Below are positions 5,303-13,852 of a stretch of 19,338 bases of DNA, in pieces; position 1 is the stretch's first letter; each line of letters starts with the position of its first letter. The stretch is taken from assembly GCA_029881855.1 (NCBI GenBank), contig JAOULU010000003.1:1-19338 (forward strand). The letters run 5' to 3'. The notes under the pieces are model-generated. The model was not told the DNA's origin. It did no database searches and was given only the letters and a program-made list of their open reading frames with translations. The position numbers and the translations under genes are program-made. The DNA is from Nitrosomonas sp. (GTDB lineage: Bacteria; Pseudomonadota; Gammaproteobacteria; Burkholderiales; Nitrosomonadaceae).

Positions 5303-7915
5303 TTAATTCGTTTTACTAAATTGCATTAAACCATCGTGATAATCTACAGTTATTGTATCTTTAGCAGCAAAATTACCTTCTAGAATTTCCTTTGCTAATG
5401 GGTTTTCAATTTGCGACTGTATTGCACGTTTTAGTGGTCTCGCGCCATAAACAGGATCAAAACCTGTATGGGAAAGTGCAACGAGCGCTTCATCACTCAC
5501 TTGTAATTTTATCTCTAGTTTTGCTAATTTTGCTTCCAAGTACTTTAGTTGTATTTCTGCAATTGATTGAATATGTTTTTCATCCAAAGCGTGGAAAACA
5601 ACGACTTCATCTATGCGGTTAATGAATTCTGGCCGGAAATGTGTTTTTACCTCACCCATAACAGCCTGCTTAATGGCAGGATATTCATTTCCAGTCATTT
5701 CTTGAATCATTTGTGACCCTAGATTTGATGTCATGACAATAACGGTATTTTTGAAATCAACCGTACGCCCTTGGCCGTCAGTCATGCGACCATCATCCAA
5801 TACCTGTAGCAGTACGTTAAAAACGTCAGGGTGCGCCTTCTCTACTTCATCTAGAAGAATGACAGAATAAGGTTTTCTGCGCACAATCTCAGTGAGGTAG
5901 CCGCCTTCTTCATAGCCCACATAGCCTGGCGGTGCACCAATTAAACGTGCCACAGAGTGTTTTTCCATGAATTCAGACATATCAATGCGAATTAAATGGT
6001 CTTCTGAATCAAATAAAAATCCCGCCAATGATTTACATAATTCTGTTTTACCTACGCCAGTTGGGCCCAGAAATAAGAAAGAGCCATAAGGTCTATTTGT
6101 GTCAGACAAGCCAGCGCGGGAACGACGGATAGCGTCAGAAATAAGTCGCACCGCTTCATCTTGTCCAATGACTCGTTCATGTAGTTTTTGTTCCATTAAT
6201 AATAGTTTGTCGCGTTCACCTTGCATCATTTTTGATACAGGAATGCCCGTGGCACGTGACACAACTTCAGCAATTTCTTCCGCACCGACTTGCGTGCGCA
6301 AAAGCTTTGGTTGGCTAGATGGTGTATTAAGCTCAGTTTTATTTTCTTGTTGCTCTTGTTTGTCGAGCTGTGATTTGAGTTGTGCTTCAAGCTGATGTAA
6401 GCGTCCATACTGAAGCTCTGAGACTTTTTGCCAGTCACCTTTACGAGTCGCGGCCTCAATGTCCAGTTTGATTTTTTCCATTTCCTCTTTTATCTGCTGA
6501 GAACCTTGCACATTTGATTTTTCTGTTTTCCAAATTTCTTCTAGGTCAGCATATTCACGTTCTTTTTGTTTAATTTCATCTTCAAGTAATTGCAGACGTT
6601 TTAACGAAGCTTCGTCTTTTTCTTTTTTGATGGCTTCGCGCTCAATCTTAAGTTGTATTAAACGCCGATCAAGCTTATCCAAAGCTTCTGGTTTAGAATC
6701 AATTTCCATACGTATGCGTGCAGCAGCTTCATCAATCAGGTCGATGGCTTTATCGGGTAGAAAACGATCCGTAATGTAGCGATTCGACAATTCTGCGGCT
6801 GCAACAATGGCTGGGTCGGTAATATCAACACCGTGATGTACTTCGTATTTTTCCTGTAAGCCACGTAAAATGGCTATGGTCGCTTCAACGGTGGGCTCAT
6901 TAACCAATACTTTCTGGAAGCGTCGCTCTAGTGCGGCATCTTTTTCAATATATTTGCGGTATTCGTCGAGCGTGGTTGCGCCGACACAGTGTAATTCTCC
7001 ACGTGCCAAGGCTGGTTTTAGCATATTGCCTGCATCCATAGCACCTTCTGCTTTACCTGCACCAACCATTGTGTGGAGTTCATCAATGAACATAATGGTG
7101 ATACCTTCATCCTGTGCAAGCTCTTTTAGAACAGATTTAAGGCGTTCTTCAAACTCCCCTCTAAATTTAGCACCTGCTAGAAGTGCTGCCATATCTAGAG
7201 ATAAGACGCGCCTGTTTTTCAAGTTCTCAGGAACTTCACCATTAACAATGCGTTGTGCTAGGCCTTCAACGATAGCAGTTTTACCGACACCGGGTTCGCC
7301 AATTAGAACGGGGTTGTTTTTAGTGCGTCGTTGTAAGACTTGGATAGCACGGCGAATTTCATCATCGCGTCCTATAACAGGATCAAGCTTGCCTTGGCGT
7401 GCATGCTCGGTTAAATCCAGGGTGTATTTCTTTAATGCTTCACGACTGCTCTCAGCTTCAGGGCTATTAACGTTCTCTCCACCACGTACGGTATTGATAG
7501 CCTTTTCTAATGCTGCATAATTAGCCCCATATTTTTTAAGTATTTCACCTGCCTCGCCTTTGTCTTTAAGCATTGCCAGCAAGAACATTTCTGAGGCAAT
7601 AAATTGATCCTTTCTTTTTTGTGCTTCTTTATCAGCCAAATTAAATAGATTTCCTGTGTTTCGGGAAATATTGATTTCTCCAGCTGGGTCTTCAACCTTA
7701 GGTAAGCTTTGCAGGTTTTTCTTTAATGCATCTTGGAGAGGGGAAATATTTGTGCCAGCTCGTTGCAATAATGAAGTTGTCCCGCCGTCTGCTTGTTGTA
7801 ATAGTGCTAATAGAAGGTGTTGTGGTTCAATAGTTGCATGATCTAGACCAACGGCAATACTTTGCGCATCAGCAAAGGCTTGTTGGAATTTCGTGGTCAA
7901 TTTGTCAAAACGCAT
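5303..7915 (-). CDS. clpB: ATP-dependent disaggregase ClpB
   Basis: ClpB is a hexameric Hsp100 AAA+ chaperone that, with DnaK, pulls proteins out of aggregates after heat stress. Domains in order: N-domain (about 1-145, starting [18 protein letters not shown]), first ATPase with Walker A GEPGVGKT at 206-213 and Walker B IMFIDE ending at E279, a coiled-coil middle domain (about 405-520) that marks ClpB as distinct from ClpA and ClpX, and a second ATPase with Walker A GPTGVGKT at 617-624. At 870 residues it is about 13 longer than the E. coli protein. The excess is a polar linker near 517-540 (Gln, Glu, Asn and Ser rich) before the second ATPase. Start ATG 7915 has GGGAG just upstream and a sigma-32-type promoter 30 nt further. 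Internal starts for a short ClpB form were not resolved. Confidence 0.97.
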   Translation of the reverse strand: MRFDKLTTKFQQAFADAQSIAVGLDHATIEPQHLLLALLQQADGGTTSLLQRAGTNISPLQDALKKNLQSLPKVEDPAGEINISRNTGNLFNLADKEAQKRKDQFIASEMFLLAMLKDKGEAGEILKKYGANYAALEKAINTVRGGENVNSPEAESSREALKKYTLDLTEHARQGKLDPVIGRDDEIRRAIQVLQRRTKNNPVLIGEPGVGKTAIVEGLAQRIVNGEVPENLKNRRVLSLDMAALLAGAKFRGEFEERLKSVLKELAQDEGITIMFIDELHTMVGAGKAEGAMDAGNMLKPALARGELHCVGATTLDEYRKYIEKDAALERRFQKVLVNEPTVEATIAILRGLQEKYEVHHGVDITDPAIVAAAELSNRYITDRFLPDKAIDLIDEAAARIRMEIDSKPEALDKLDRRLIQLKIEREAIKKEKDEASLKRLQLLEDEIKQKEREYADLEEIWKTEKSNVQGSQQIKEEMEKIKLDIEAATRKGDWQKVSELQYGRLHQLEAQLKSQLDKQEQQENKTELNTPSSQPKLLRTQVGAEEIAEVVSRATGIPVSKMMQGERDKLLLMEQKLHERVIGQDEAVRLISDAIRRSRAGLSDTNRPYGSFLFLGPTGVGKTELCKSLAGFLFDSEDHLIRIDMSEFMEKHSVARLIGAPPGYVGYEEGGYLTEIVRRKPYSVILLDEVEKAHPDVFNVLLQVLDDGRMTDGQGRTVDFKNTVIVMTSNLGSQMIQEMTGNEYPAIKQAVMGEVKTHFRPEFINRIDEVVVFHALDEKHIQSIAEIQLKYLEAKLAKLEIKLQVSDEALVALSHTGFDPVYGARPLKRAIQSQIENPLAKEILEGNFAAKDTITVDYHDGLMQFSKTN

Positions 7916-7945
7916 TAGATACTCCCGTAGGTGATAATTGATACC

Positions 7946-7975
7946 TAAGTGGGGGGAGCAATTTAGAATTTCAAG
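7946..7975 (-). promoter_or_regulatory. Sigma-32 (RpoH) heat-shock promoter of clpB
   Basis: On the minus strand CTTGAAA (7975-7969) is a perfect -35 element, followed by 14 bp and CCCCACTTA (7954-7946), one base off the CCCCATnTA -10 consensus. Transcription should begin near 7940, giving a leader of about 25 nt that contains GGGAG before the clpB ATG. This is the classical place and type of promoter for clpB in gammaproteobacteria. Confidence 0.88.
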
Positions 7976-7981
7976 TGTGAG

Positions 7982-10900
7982 CTACTTTATTACCCTAATT
8001 CTTCTTTTCTTATTAATTGGCATTGTGCGCTTTTGTATTTCATGTTCTATATCTACAGTAGAGAGTGGCTTGTTAAAATAATAGCCTTGGTAACGTGTAC
8101 ATCCTTTTTGCATTAGTATGTTTAATTGCTCTGATGTTTCAATGCCTTCTGCAACAACATTTAGTTTTAAACTTTTGGCCATAGCAATAATGGCCGCGAC
8201 AATTGCATCGTCACTTGAATTGGTGGTGATGTCTTGTGTAAATGAGCGATCTATCTTCAGTGTATTAATCGGGAAGCGTTTTAAATAGGTGAGGCTAGAA
8301 TATCCAGTACCAAAATCATCAATAGAAATCTGGATGCCCATTTTGTTTAATTTGTTTAATGTCACAACTACTTTTTCAACATTATCAATCAGTGTTGATT
8401 CAGTTATTTCCAAAGTGATACTTTGTGCAGCCACGCCGGTTTCATCTAAGGTATGCTTTATTTTGTTAACTAATTCACTATCACGGAATTGACGTGCAGA
8501 GAGATTAATAGCTAGTCTCGGTAAGTCATAACCTTTGTTTTGCCAAGTTTTAATTTGCTCACAAGCAGTTTTAATTACCCATTCCCCAATGGGTATAATT
8601 AGTGCGGTTTCTTCGGCCAAGGAAATAAATTTTTGCGGTGAAATCAATTTGTGTTTAGGATGATCCCAACGTAGCAAAACTTCAATGCTATCGAGTTTAC
8701 CGCTAGGCATACTAACCACTGGTTGATAAAACAAAATTAGCTCATTACGTTCCAGTGCATAACGTAGATCAATGCCTAAATTATGCCTTTCATGCACTGA
8801 TTTATTCAGTGACTTAGTGAAAAACTGAATATTATTACGACCACTTTTTTTGGCATGGTACATTGCTACATCACTATGTTTCATCAGTGTTTCGGCATCC
8901 ATTCCGTCATCAGGGAAAACAGCAATACCAATGCTACCGCCGATGTGTAGTTCTTCCTTCTCGATATAAAAGGGTTTTGATAATTCAGCCAATATTTTTT
9001 GAGCCACCATACCTGTATCAAGCACATTGGCAGTTTGTATGACAATAATAAATTCATCGCCTCCTTGGCGGGCAACAGTATCATCATTTCGTACACATGC
9101 AATCAGCCGTTTTGCAACTTCTTGTAGTAAAAGATCGCCGGTATCATGGCCCAGAGTGTCATTAATATTTTTAAAATGATCCAGATCTAGGAACAGTACC
9201 GCGATATGTGTTTGGTTGTTGCGATGATCATGTGCAATGACTTGTTCTATACGGTCTTGTAGTAAGCGTCGATTGGGTAAATTTGTTAGGGCATCATGTG
9301 TTGCCATCTCAAGAATGCATTGCTCTGCTGTTTTGCGTTCAAGATACCTACCCAAGTCGTTGGCTATTGTATCTAGAAGGTTTTGTTCTAGAGGTAATAA
9401 AAAAGGTTTGTTTCGGAGGTACTGTACCTGTATTTGGCCACGGCATTTTCCATTAGCGAGGATATCTGTTTGTATTTTGTGTGTAACATGATCTTGATAT
9501 TTATTGCATGTAAATCGCTTATTATCAATGTCAATTGCAGCAGCAGCAATTTTAGGAAATTGCATACTTTGGATAATGTGATGCAATAAATTAGAGCAGA
9601 GCTCCTCAACACTCAAATTTAGCGTTAATTCTTGCCTTATGGCTTGTAGGCAAATGCTTTCTTTTAGTTGTTCTTTAAGTTCAAGGTCTCTTTGTTGATG
9701 TGTAGTAATATCAACACGAACAGACAAATAGCGTTCAATTTTCCCATTTATATTCAGTATAGGAACAATTGTTGAATCAACCCAATACAATGTGCCATTC
9801 TTCTTTTTATTACAGACTGTCTTATGCCAAGTTTCGCCTTTTGAGATGGTTGCCCACATCTTTTTAAAAAATGATTTTGAATGCTGGCCTGAGTTTAATA
9901 TATGATGATCCTGCCCAATTAATTCATCTTTTTTGAAGCCACTGACTTCACAAAATTTTTCATTAGCATGTAGAATTTTACCTTTACGATCAGCCACTGA
10001 AATCAGCGCTAGTTTTCCAATAGCGTTAATGTAGGCAGTTAATTCGGACGAGACTCTTTCTGCTTTAATTTTTTCTTGCAATAAATCTTTTTTTGAGTCG
10101 ATCAACTGACGTACCAGTGGTGAGATTTGCCAATGTAATAATAGAATGCCGCTGATAATAAGTAAGCCAAGATATAGCAAGATTTGATGCATTCGTGCTG
10201 TAATGGGCTGATACAGTTCTGCTTGATCAATTTTAAGAACCGTGCCAAGGCCATAAGCCATAGGAGAGTGAGCTGCGGCAACGTATTCCTGTCGGTAATC
10301 TTTTGCAAAACGAATGCCCTTGACGCCATTTAAAGAAAAATGCATAGGTAATGGCTCATCTGAGATGATACGTTGTACACGTTTGAATTCATTGCCACTG
10401 ATGCCGCGCAAAAAACAATCCATATCAATATCGTGCCCACTAACAGGCTTGCAAAGCATGAAATCACCTGTTTTACCTACTAGACTGGTTTCTGTATAAA
10501 AATTTGTAAGTATGGGTAGAGGTTGTTCGGTTACGATTCGTCCAATATTTTGGTTGTTTGGGTCATAGATTTTGTTCGAAGTTCGTAAGATAAACTGCTT
10601 GTCCCATAATAAAAATGACTCTACATTTGAATTAGTATCTAGTTGTACAAGAAGCGTTGGATTCCGAGGATTGTCGCTAGTATCTATGAGCTTACTTTCT
10701 GTATGATCGTAGATTTCTATTCTGGTGAATTGATTTCCAAGTAGGTTTATGGCTGTCTGGTGAAGCCCTGTTATTTCATTCTCTGTTGTCAGACCGTTTT
10801 GAATGATTTGTAGTTCTTTTTGTAGGAATAAGCCCTTAGATGTGGAGTCTGCCTTGGTTAATGCGCTATGAATTTGCCATTCGAATGAAGCAATAGTGTT

Positions 10901-11065
10901 ATCTAGTGACACAATTAAGCTTTTGATGAGCGTTGATTCTTCATGCTTTTTCATGACGTTAAACACGGTCAGGCCAGATAATAAGATTGTGATTATCAGA
11001 ATTATCGCACCTATGAGACCGATTCGGTGACCGTCATTTTTAAAAGAAAAGTGTGTTCTTTGCAT
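7982..11065 (-). CDS. Membrane PAS-GGDEF-EAL protein (c-di-GMP turnover)
   Basis: A 1027-residue protein that probably makes or degrades c-di-GMP. Order: transmembrane helix about 15-38; periplasmic sensor part about 40-292, Cache-like, with two Cys (205, 217); second helix about 296-312; PAS domain about 345-455; a GAF-like segment about 465-580; GGDEF domain about 582-752 with intact GGDEF at 668-672 and an RxxD inhibitory site (R659-D662); EAL domain about 765-1010. The EAL signature reads EVL (795-797), a common active variant. DDFGTGYSSL, LKIDRSF and AEGIE, which supply metal-binding and catalytic residues, are present. The PAS part (ILNSGQHSKSFFKKMWATI, then W, N and YWVDSTIVP) resembles flavin-binding PAS domains of the NifL/Aer/MmoS type. 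ATG 11065 has no visible Shine-Dalgarno sequence; an in-frame stop lies 24 nt upstream. The gene ends 7 bp before the clpB promoter with no terminator between. Confidence 0.9.
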   Translation of the reverse strand: MQRTHFSFKNDGHRIGLIGAIILIITILLSGLTVFNVMKKHEESTLIKSLIVSLDNTIASFEWQIHSALTKADSTSKGLFLQKELQIIQNGLTTENEITGLHQTAINLLGNQFTRIEIYDHTESKLIDTSDNPRNPTLLVQLDTNSNVESFLLWDKQFILRTSNKIYDPNNQNIGRIVTEQPLPILTNFYTETSLVGKTGDFMLCKPVSGHDIDMDCFLRGISGNEFKRVQRIISDEPLPMHFSLNGVKGIRFAKDYRQEYVAAAHSPMAYGLGTVLKIDQAELYQPITARMHQILLYLGLLIISGILLLHWQISPLVRQLIDSKKDLLQEKIKAERVSSELTAYINAIGKLALISVADRKGKILHANEKFCEVSGFKKDELIGQDHHILNSGQHSKSFFKKMWATISKGETWHKTVCNKKKNGTLYWVDSTIVPILNINGKIERYLSVRVDITTHQQRDLELKEQLKESICLQAIRQELTLNLSVEELCSNLLHHIIQSMQFPKIAAAAIDIDNKRFTCNKYQDHVTHKIQTDILANGKCRGQIQVQYLRNKPFLLPLEQNLLDTIANDLGRYLERKTAEQCILEMATHDALTNLPNRRLLQDRIEQVIAHDHRNNQTHIAVLFLDLDHFKNINDTLGHDTGDLLLQEVAKRLIACVRNDDTVARQGGDEFIIVIQTANVLDTGMVAQKILAELSKPFYIEKEELHIGGSIGIAVFPDDGMDAETLMKHSDVAMYHAKKSGRNNIQFFTKSLNKSVHERHNLGIDLRYALERNELILFYQPVVSMPSGKLDSIEVLLRWDHPKHKLISPQKFISLAEETALIIPIGEWVIKTACEQIKTWQNKGYDLPRLAINLSARQFRDSELVNKIKHTLDETGVAAQSITLEITESTLIDNVEKVVVTLNKLNKMGIQISIDDFGTGYSSLTYLKRFPINTLKIDRSFTQDITTNSSDDAIVAAIIAMAKSLKLNVVAEGIETSEQLNILMQKGCTRYQGYYFNKPLSTVDIEHEIQKRTMPINKKRRIRVIK

Positions 11066-11083
11066 TTAAGCGGGGAGTTGAAT

Positions 11084-11112
11084 AAAGTTTCTAATTAGAA
11101 ACCAGAAACTTT
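11084..11112. repeat. 16-bp perfect palindrome nested in a larger inverted repeat
   Basis: GTTTCTAATTAGAAAC (11087-11102) equals its own reverse complement. The left half is shared by a second inverted repeat, AAAGTTTC (11084-11091) with GAAACTTT (11105-11112). It lies 19 bp upstream of the GGDEF-EAL start, in the expected leader or promoter zone. It may be an operator for a dimeric regulator or a leader hairpin with two alternative folds. Confidence 0.55.
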
Positions 11113-11283
11113 GTATGTTATTTATTTATTTAATAATTATCGGTCAGGGGAGGTAATTCTTGAGGTAAAAAAGATGGGATTTATACTATTTATCTATATA
11201 GTAAATTTATAAAGAGTGCCGATTAATTCCAGATTAACGGGGTAATAACTAGGATTGATTTATATTGAAATATAACCATCTGA

Positions 11284-12762
11284 TTAATTGGTTGTTTCTG
11301 GGTAAGGATACAAAATATTAAGCGCCACACTTTTTCCGGCAGTTTCGACAATGCGTACATGTTCACGTTTCAATTCACGCGCATGGCGTAGGCCGCAAGA
11401 ATGGGCGATCATGTTAATTTCCTTGTTAACATTCTTGGCATAGTTGGCAACACGTAAATATTTTTCTTCTACAACTAAGCCGTTTTGTAAGCGAGGATCA
11501 TGTGTAGTGATACCTGTTGGACAGGTGTTGAGATGGCAGCGTAGTGCTTGAATACAACCGAGAGAAAACATGAAACCGCGTGCGGTATTAACAAAATCGG
11601 CACCTGCGCAGAGCGCCCATGCACCATCTGCTGAGGTTACCAATTTTCCGGCGGCAATAACACGGATACGTTTTTTTAAATTGGATTCCAGTAACGAATC
11701 AACAACACGTGGTAGTGCTTCTGTAATCGGTAAGCTGACATGATCAAATAATGTTTGTGGTGCAGCGCCGCTACCTCCTTCACCGCCGTCAATGGTAATA
11801 AAGTCGGGTGCGTATTCTAGGCCGCGCTTTGTGATTATTTCACATAGCTCATTGATAAAATGCCAACCACCAATTGCGGTTTTAATACCAACCGGACGTC
11901 CAGTTAATTCCCGAATATAGTGAATTTTGTCGAGTAACTCATCAATATTATCTATATCTTGGTGGCGATTAGGGCTAATTGAGTCCTGATGAGCGGGAAT
12001 GCCACGTATGTTAGCGATCTCATGATCAATCTTACTACCAGGTAACATTCCACCTTTACCTGGTTTGGCACCTTGTGAGAGTTTTATTTCAAAAGCTTTA
12101 ACTATCTTTCCTAATTCTTTCGCACGTTTTGGTGAAAAGTTGCCGTTCTCATCGCGGATGCCATATTTTGCTGTACCGATTTGCATTATCAAATCGCATT
12201 CGCCTTCCTGGTGATAAGGGGATAGTCCACCTTCGCCAGTATTTAACCAGCACCCTGCCTGTGCTGCGCCAAGTGACAATGCGCGAACAGCAGGCTTAGA
12301 AATCGCGCCATAGCTCATCCCACTGATATTGATAATAGATTTGGCTTTAAATGGATGCGAACAATAGCCTTCGCCAATAATAAGCGGTGGTGTTGGTAGC
12401 TGGTCCTCTTCCAAAATGGGGAAAGCGGCGTTGACAAAAATAATTGAGCCAGGTTGTCGTAAGTCATTGGTTGAGCCGAAACCAATTAAACTGCCTTTAT
12501 TCTTGGCATTTTTATATATCCAACCACGCGTTGCGCGATTGAAGGGCATTTCATCCCTATCATTAGCGAAAAAATATTGTCGGAAATATTTTCCCTGCCG
12601 CTCAAAGATAAATCGTAAACGACCTATTACCGGGTAGTTGCGTAATACAGAATGTTTTTTTTGTGTTACATCCTGGATAAACCACAGTACGATTATGCCA
12701 ATGATGACCAGCCCCAACATCGTGGCAACACTATAGACAACTAAATCCATTGCGTTAAACAT
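11284..12762 (-). CDS. Membrane-anchored FMN-binding glutamate-synthase-like protein
   Basis: This 492-residue protein matches only the central FMN/Fe-S part of the glutamate synthase large subunit. It has no glutamine amidotransferase domain and no C-terminal beta-helix. A hydrophobic helix at about 8-29 should anchor it to the inner membrane. Visible signatures: GMSYGAISKPAV, LNTGEGGLSPYHQ, SQGAKPGKGGMLPG, FITIDGGEGGSGAAP (FMN site) and GCIQALRCHLNTCPTGI, whose Cys403, Cys409 and Cys414 have the C-x5-C-x4-C spacing that holds the [3Fe-4S] cluster in GltB. Such stand-alone proteins are widespread (YerD-type, 'FMN-binding glutamate synthase family'), but their reaction is not established, and without an ammonia-producing domain GOGAT activity cannot be assumed. 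ATG 12762 has a strong Shine-Dalgarno sequence (AAGGGAGGTGG). The gene is divergent from nadC. Confidence 0.85.
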   Translation of the reverse strand: MFNAMDLVVYSVATMLGLVIIGIIVLWFIQDVTQKKHSVLRNYPVIGRLRFIFERQGKYFRQYFFANDRDEMPFNRATRGWIYKNAKNKGSLIGFGSTNDLRQPGSIIFVNAAFPILEEDQLPTPPLIIGEGYCSHPFKAKSIINISGMSYGAISKPAVRALSLGAAQAGCWLNTGEGGLSPYHQEGECDLIMQIGTAKYGIRDENGNFSPKRAKELGKIVKAFEIKLSQGAKPGKGGMLPGSKIDHEIANIRGIPAHQDSISPNRHQDIDNIDELLDKIHYIRELTGRPVGIKTAIGGWHFINELCEIITKRGLEYAPDFITIDGGEGGSGAAPQTLFDHVSLPITEALPRVVDSLLESNLKKRIRVIAAGKLVTSADGAWALCAGADFVNTARGFMFSLGCIQALRCHLNTCPTGITTHDPRLQNGLVVEEKYLRVANYAKNVNKEINMIAHSCGLRHARELKREHVRIVETAGKSVALNILYPYPETTN

Positions 12763-12833
12763 ACGAGGTCCACCTCCCTTGATGTGCTTGGGTAAGGATA
12801 TACTAACTGCCTAAATAGTGTAAGTGAATGCAT

Positions 12834-12847
12834 TGATCTGTAGATCA
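12834..12847. repeat. Inverted repeat in the divergent nadC promoter region
   Basis: TGATCT (12834-12839), GT, AGATCA (12842-12847), followed by GTTTTTT. It lies between two divergently transcribed genes, so a terminator role is unlikely unless it stops stray transcription. A small operator is possible. It contains two GATC (Dam-type) sites. Confidence 0.35.
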
Positions 12848-12937
12848 GTTTTTTGCGAAGAACAAAGTAATTAAGTGGATAAAGGTAATAATTTATACTA
12901 TGGCTTTATCGGACAATGGGTTTTAAGGTTGAGAAAA

Positions 12938-13780
12938 TTGAAAGATTTAGATGAAGAAATAAAAAGAAATATTAAACTGGCGCTGACTGAAGATATGGGT
13001 GCAGGTGATCTGACCGCTTCATTGATCCCCGATAAAGTGGTGCTAACTGCAAATATAGTGTGTAGAGAACATGCAATATTATGTGGTACACAATGGTTTG
13101 ATGCTTGTTTTGAGGCATTACAACCGGCTTTACAGATTAATTGGTTCGTCAAAGATGGTGATGCGATTAAGCCAGCACAGAAATTATGCACAGTGAATGG
13201 AAACGCACGCATTTTGTTATCGGCAGAGCGGCCTGCACTGAATTTCTTGCAGATGTTATCAGCAGTGTCCACACAGACAAGACGTTTTGTGGACGCGGTG
13301 GCTGGAACCAATGTTGCCATTGTTGACACCAGAAAGACCTTGCCGGGATTACGGCGGGCTCAAAAGTATGCCGTGAAATGTGGTGGTGGCGTTAATCATC
13401 GCTTGGGCTTGTATGATGGTATTCTGATTAAAGAGAATCATATTATGGCGGCAGGTGGTATCGATTCTGCTTTAAAAAAAGCGCAGCAAGTTGCATTGCC
13501 CGATATGTTTATTCAAATTGAAGTAGAATCCTTGCAAGAATTACAGGCCGCGCTGACAGCTGGCGCTAAGATGATTCTGCTGGATAATTTTACGCTAGAT
13601 CAGTTGCGAGATGCGGTGAAACTTACCCGTCAGCAATCTGGAGAACCTGTAATATTAGAAGCATCAGGTAATATAACATTGGAAAATGTGCGTCAGGTGG
13701 CACAAACGGGTATAGATAGGATTTCTATTGGCAGTCTGACCAAAGATATTAAAGCAATAGATTTATCAATGCTTTTTTGA
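12938..13780 (+). CDS. nadC: Nicotinate-nucleotide pyrophosphorylase (carboxylating) NadC
   Basis: NadC converts quinolinate and phosphoribosyl pyrophosphate to nicotinate mononucleotide, CO2 and pyrophosphate in de novo NAD synthesis. Clear family motifs: EDMGAGDLTASLIP, AERPALNFLQMLSAVST, DTRKTLPGLRRAQKYAV (substrate-binding Arg and Lys), KCGGGVNHRLGLYDG, IKENHI, and IEVES and LLDNF near the C-terminus. The start is uncertain. I prefer TTG 12938, with AAGG at 12925-12928, because it gives a 280-residue protein beginning just before the conserved IKRNIKLALTED and leaves room for a TATACT box at 12894-12899. GTG 12875 is in frame and would add 21 residues (DKGNNLYYGFIGQWV...) that do not resemble NadC and have no good ribosome-binding site. 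The dienelactone-hydrolase-like gene follows 72 bp later. Confidence 0.93.
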   Translation: MKDLDEEIKRNIKLALTEDMGAGDLTASLIPDKVVLTANIVCREHAILCGTQWFDACFEALQPALQINWFVKDGDAIKPAQKLCTVNGNARILLSAERPALNFLQMLSAVSTQTRRFVDAVAGTNVAIVDTRKTLPGLRRAQKYAVKCGGGVNHRLGLYDGILIKENHIMAAGGIDSALKKAQQVALPDMFIQIEVESLQELQAALTAGAKMILLDNFTLDQLRDAVKLTRQQSGEPVILEASGNITLENVRQVAQTGIDRISIGSLTKDIKAIDLSMLF

Positions 13781-13819
13781 TCTTAGTTTAGATTCATTTA
13801 AGTGATTGGCGCATCATGC

Positions 13820-13838
13820 AACTCAGTTTTACTGAGTT
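13820..13838 (+). promoter_or_regulatory. Tight hairpin in the nadC to hydrolase gap
   Basis: AACTCAGT (13820-13827) and ACTGAGTT (13831-13838) form a perfect 8-bp stem with a TTT loop. It ends just before the ribosome-binding region GTGAGGA of the next gene. No U-run follows, so it is more likely an intercistronic processing or translation-modulating hairpin than a terminator. Confidence 0.45.
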
Positions 13839-13852
13839 ATAAGTGAGGATAT

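Noticed and set aside
6870..7520. 216-codon open frame on the plus strand
   Set aside because: It lies antisense within clpB, a strongly conserved gene. Its Ser/Ala/Arg-rich composition is typical of a shadow frame, and no ribosome-binding site or domain was seen.
12898..13329. 143-codon open frame on the minus strand
   Set aside because: It is antisense to nadC, which has unmistakable family motifs in the other strand. It shows no domain of its own.
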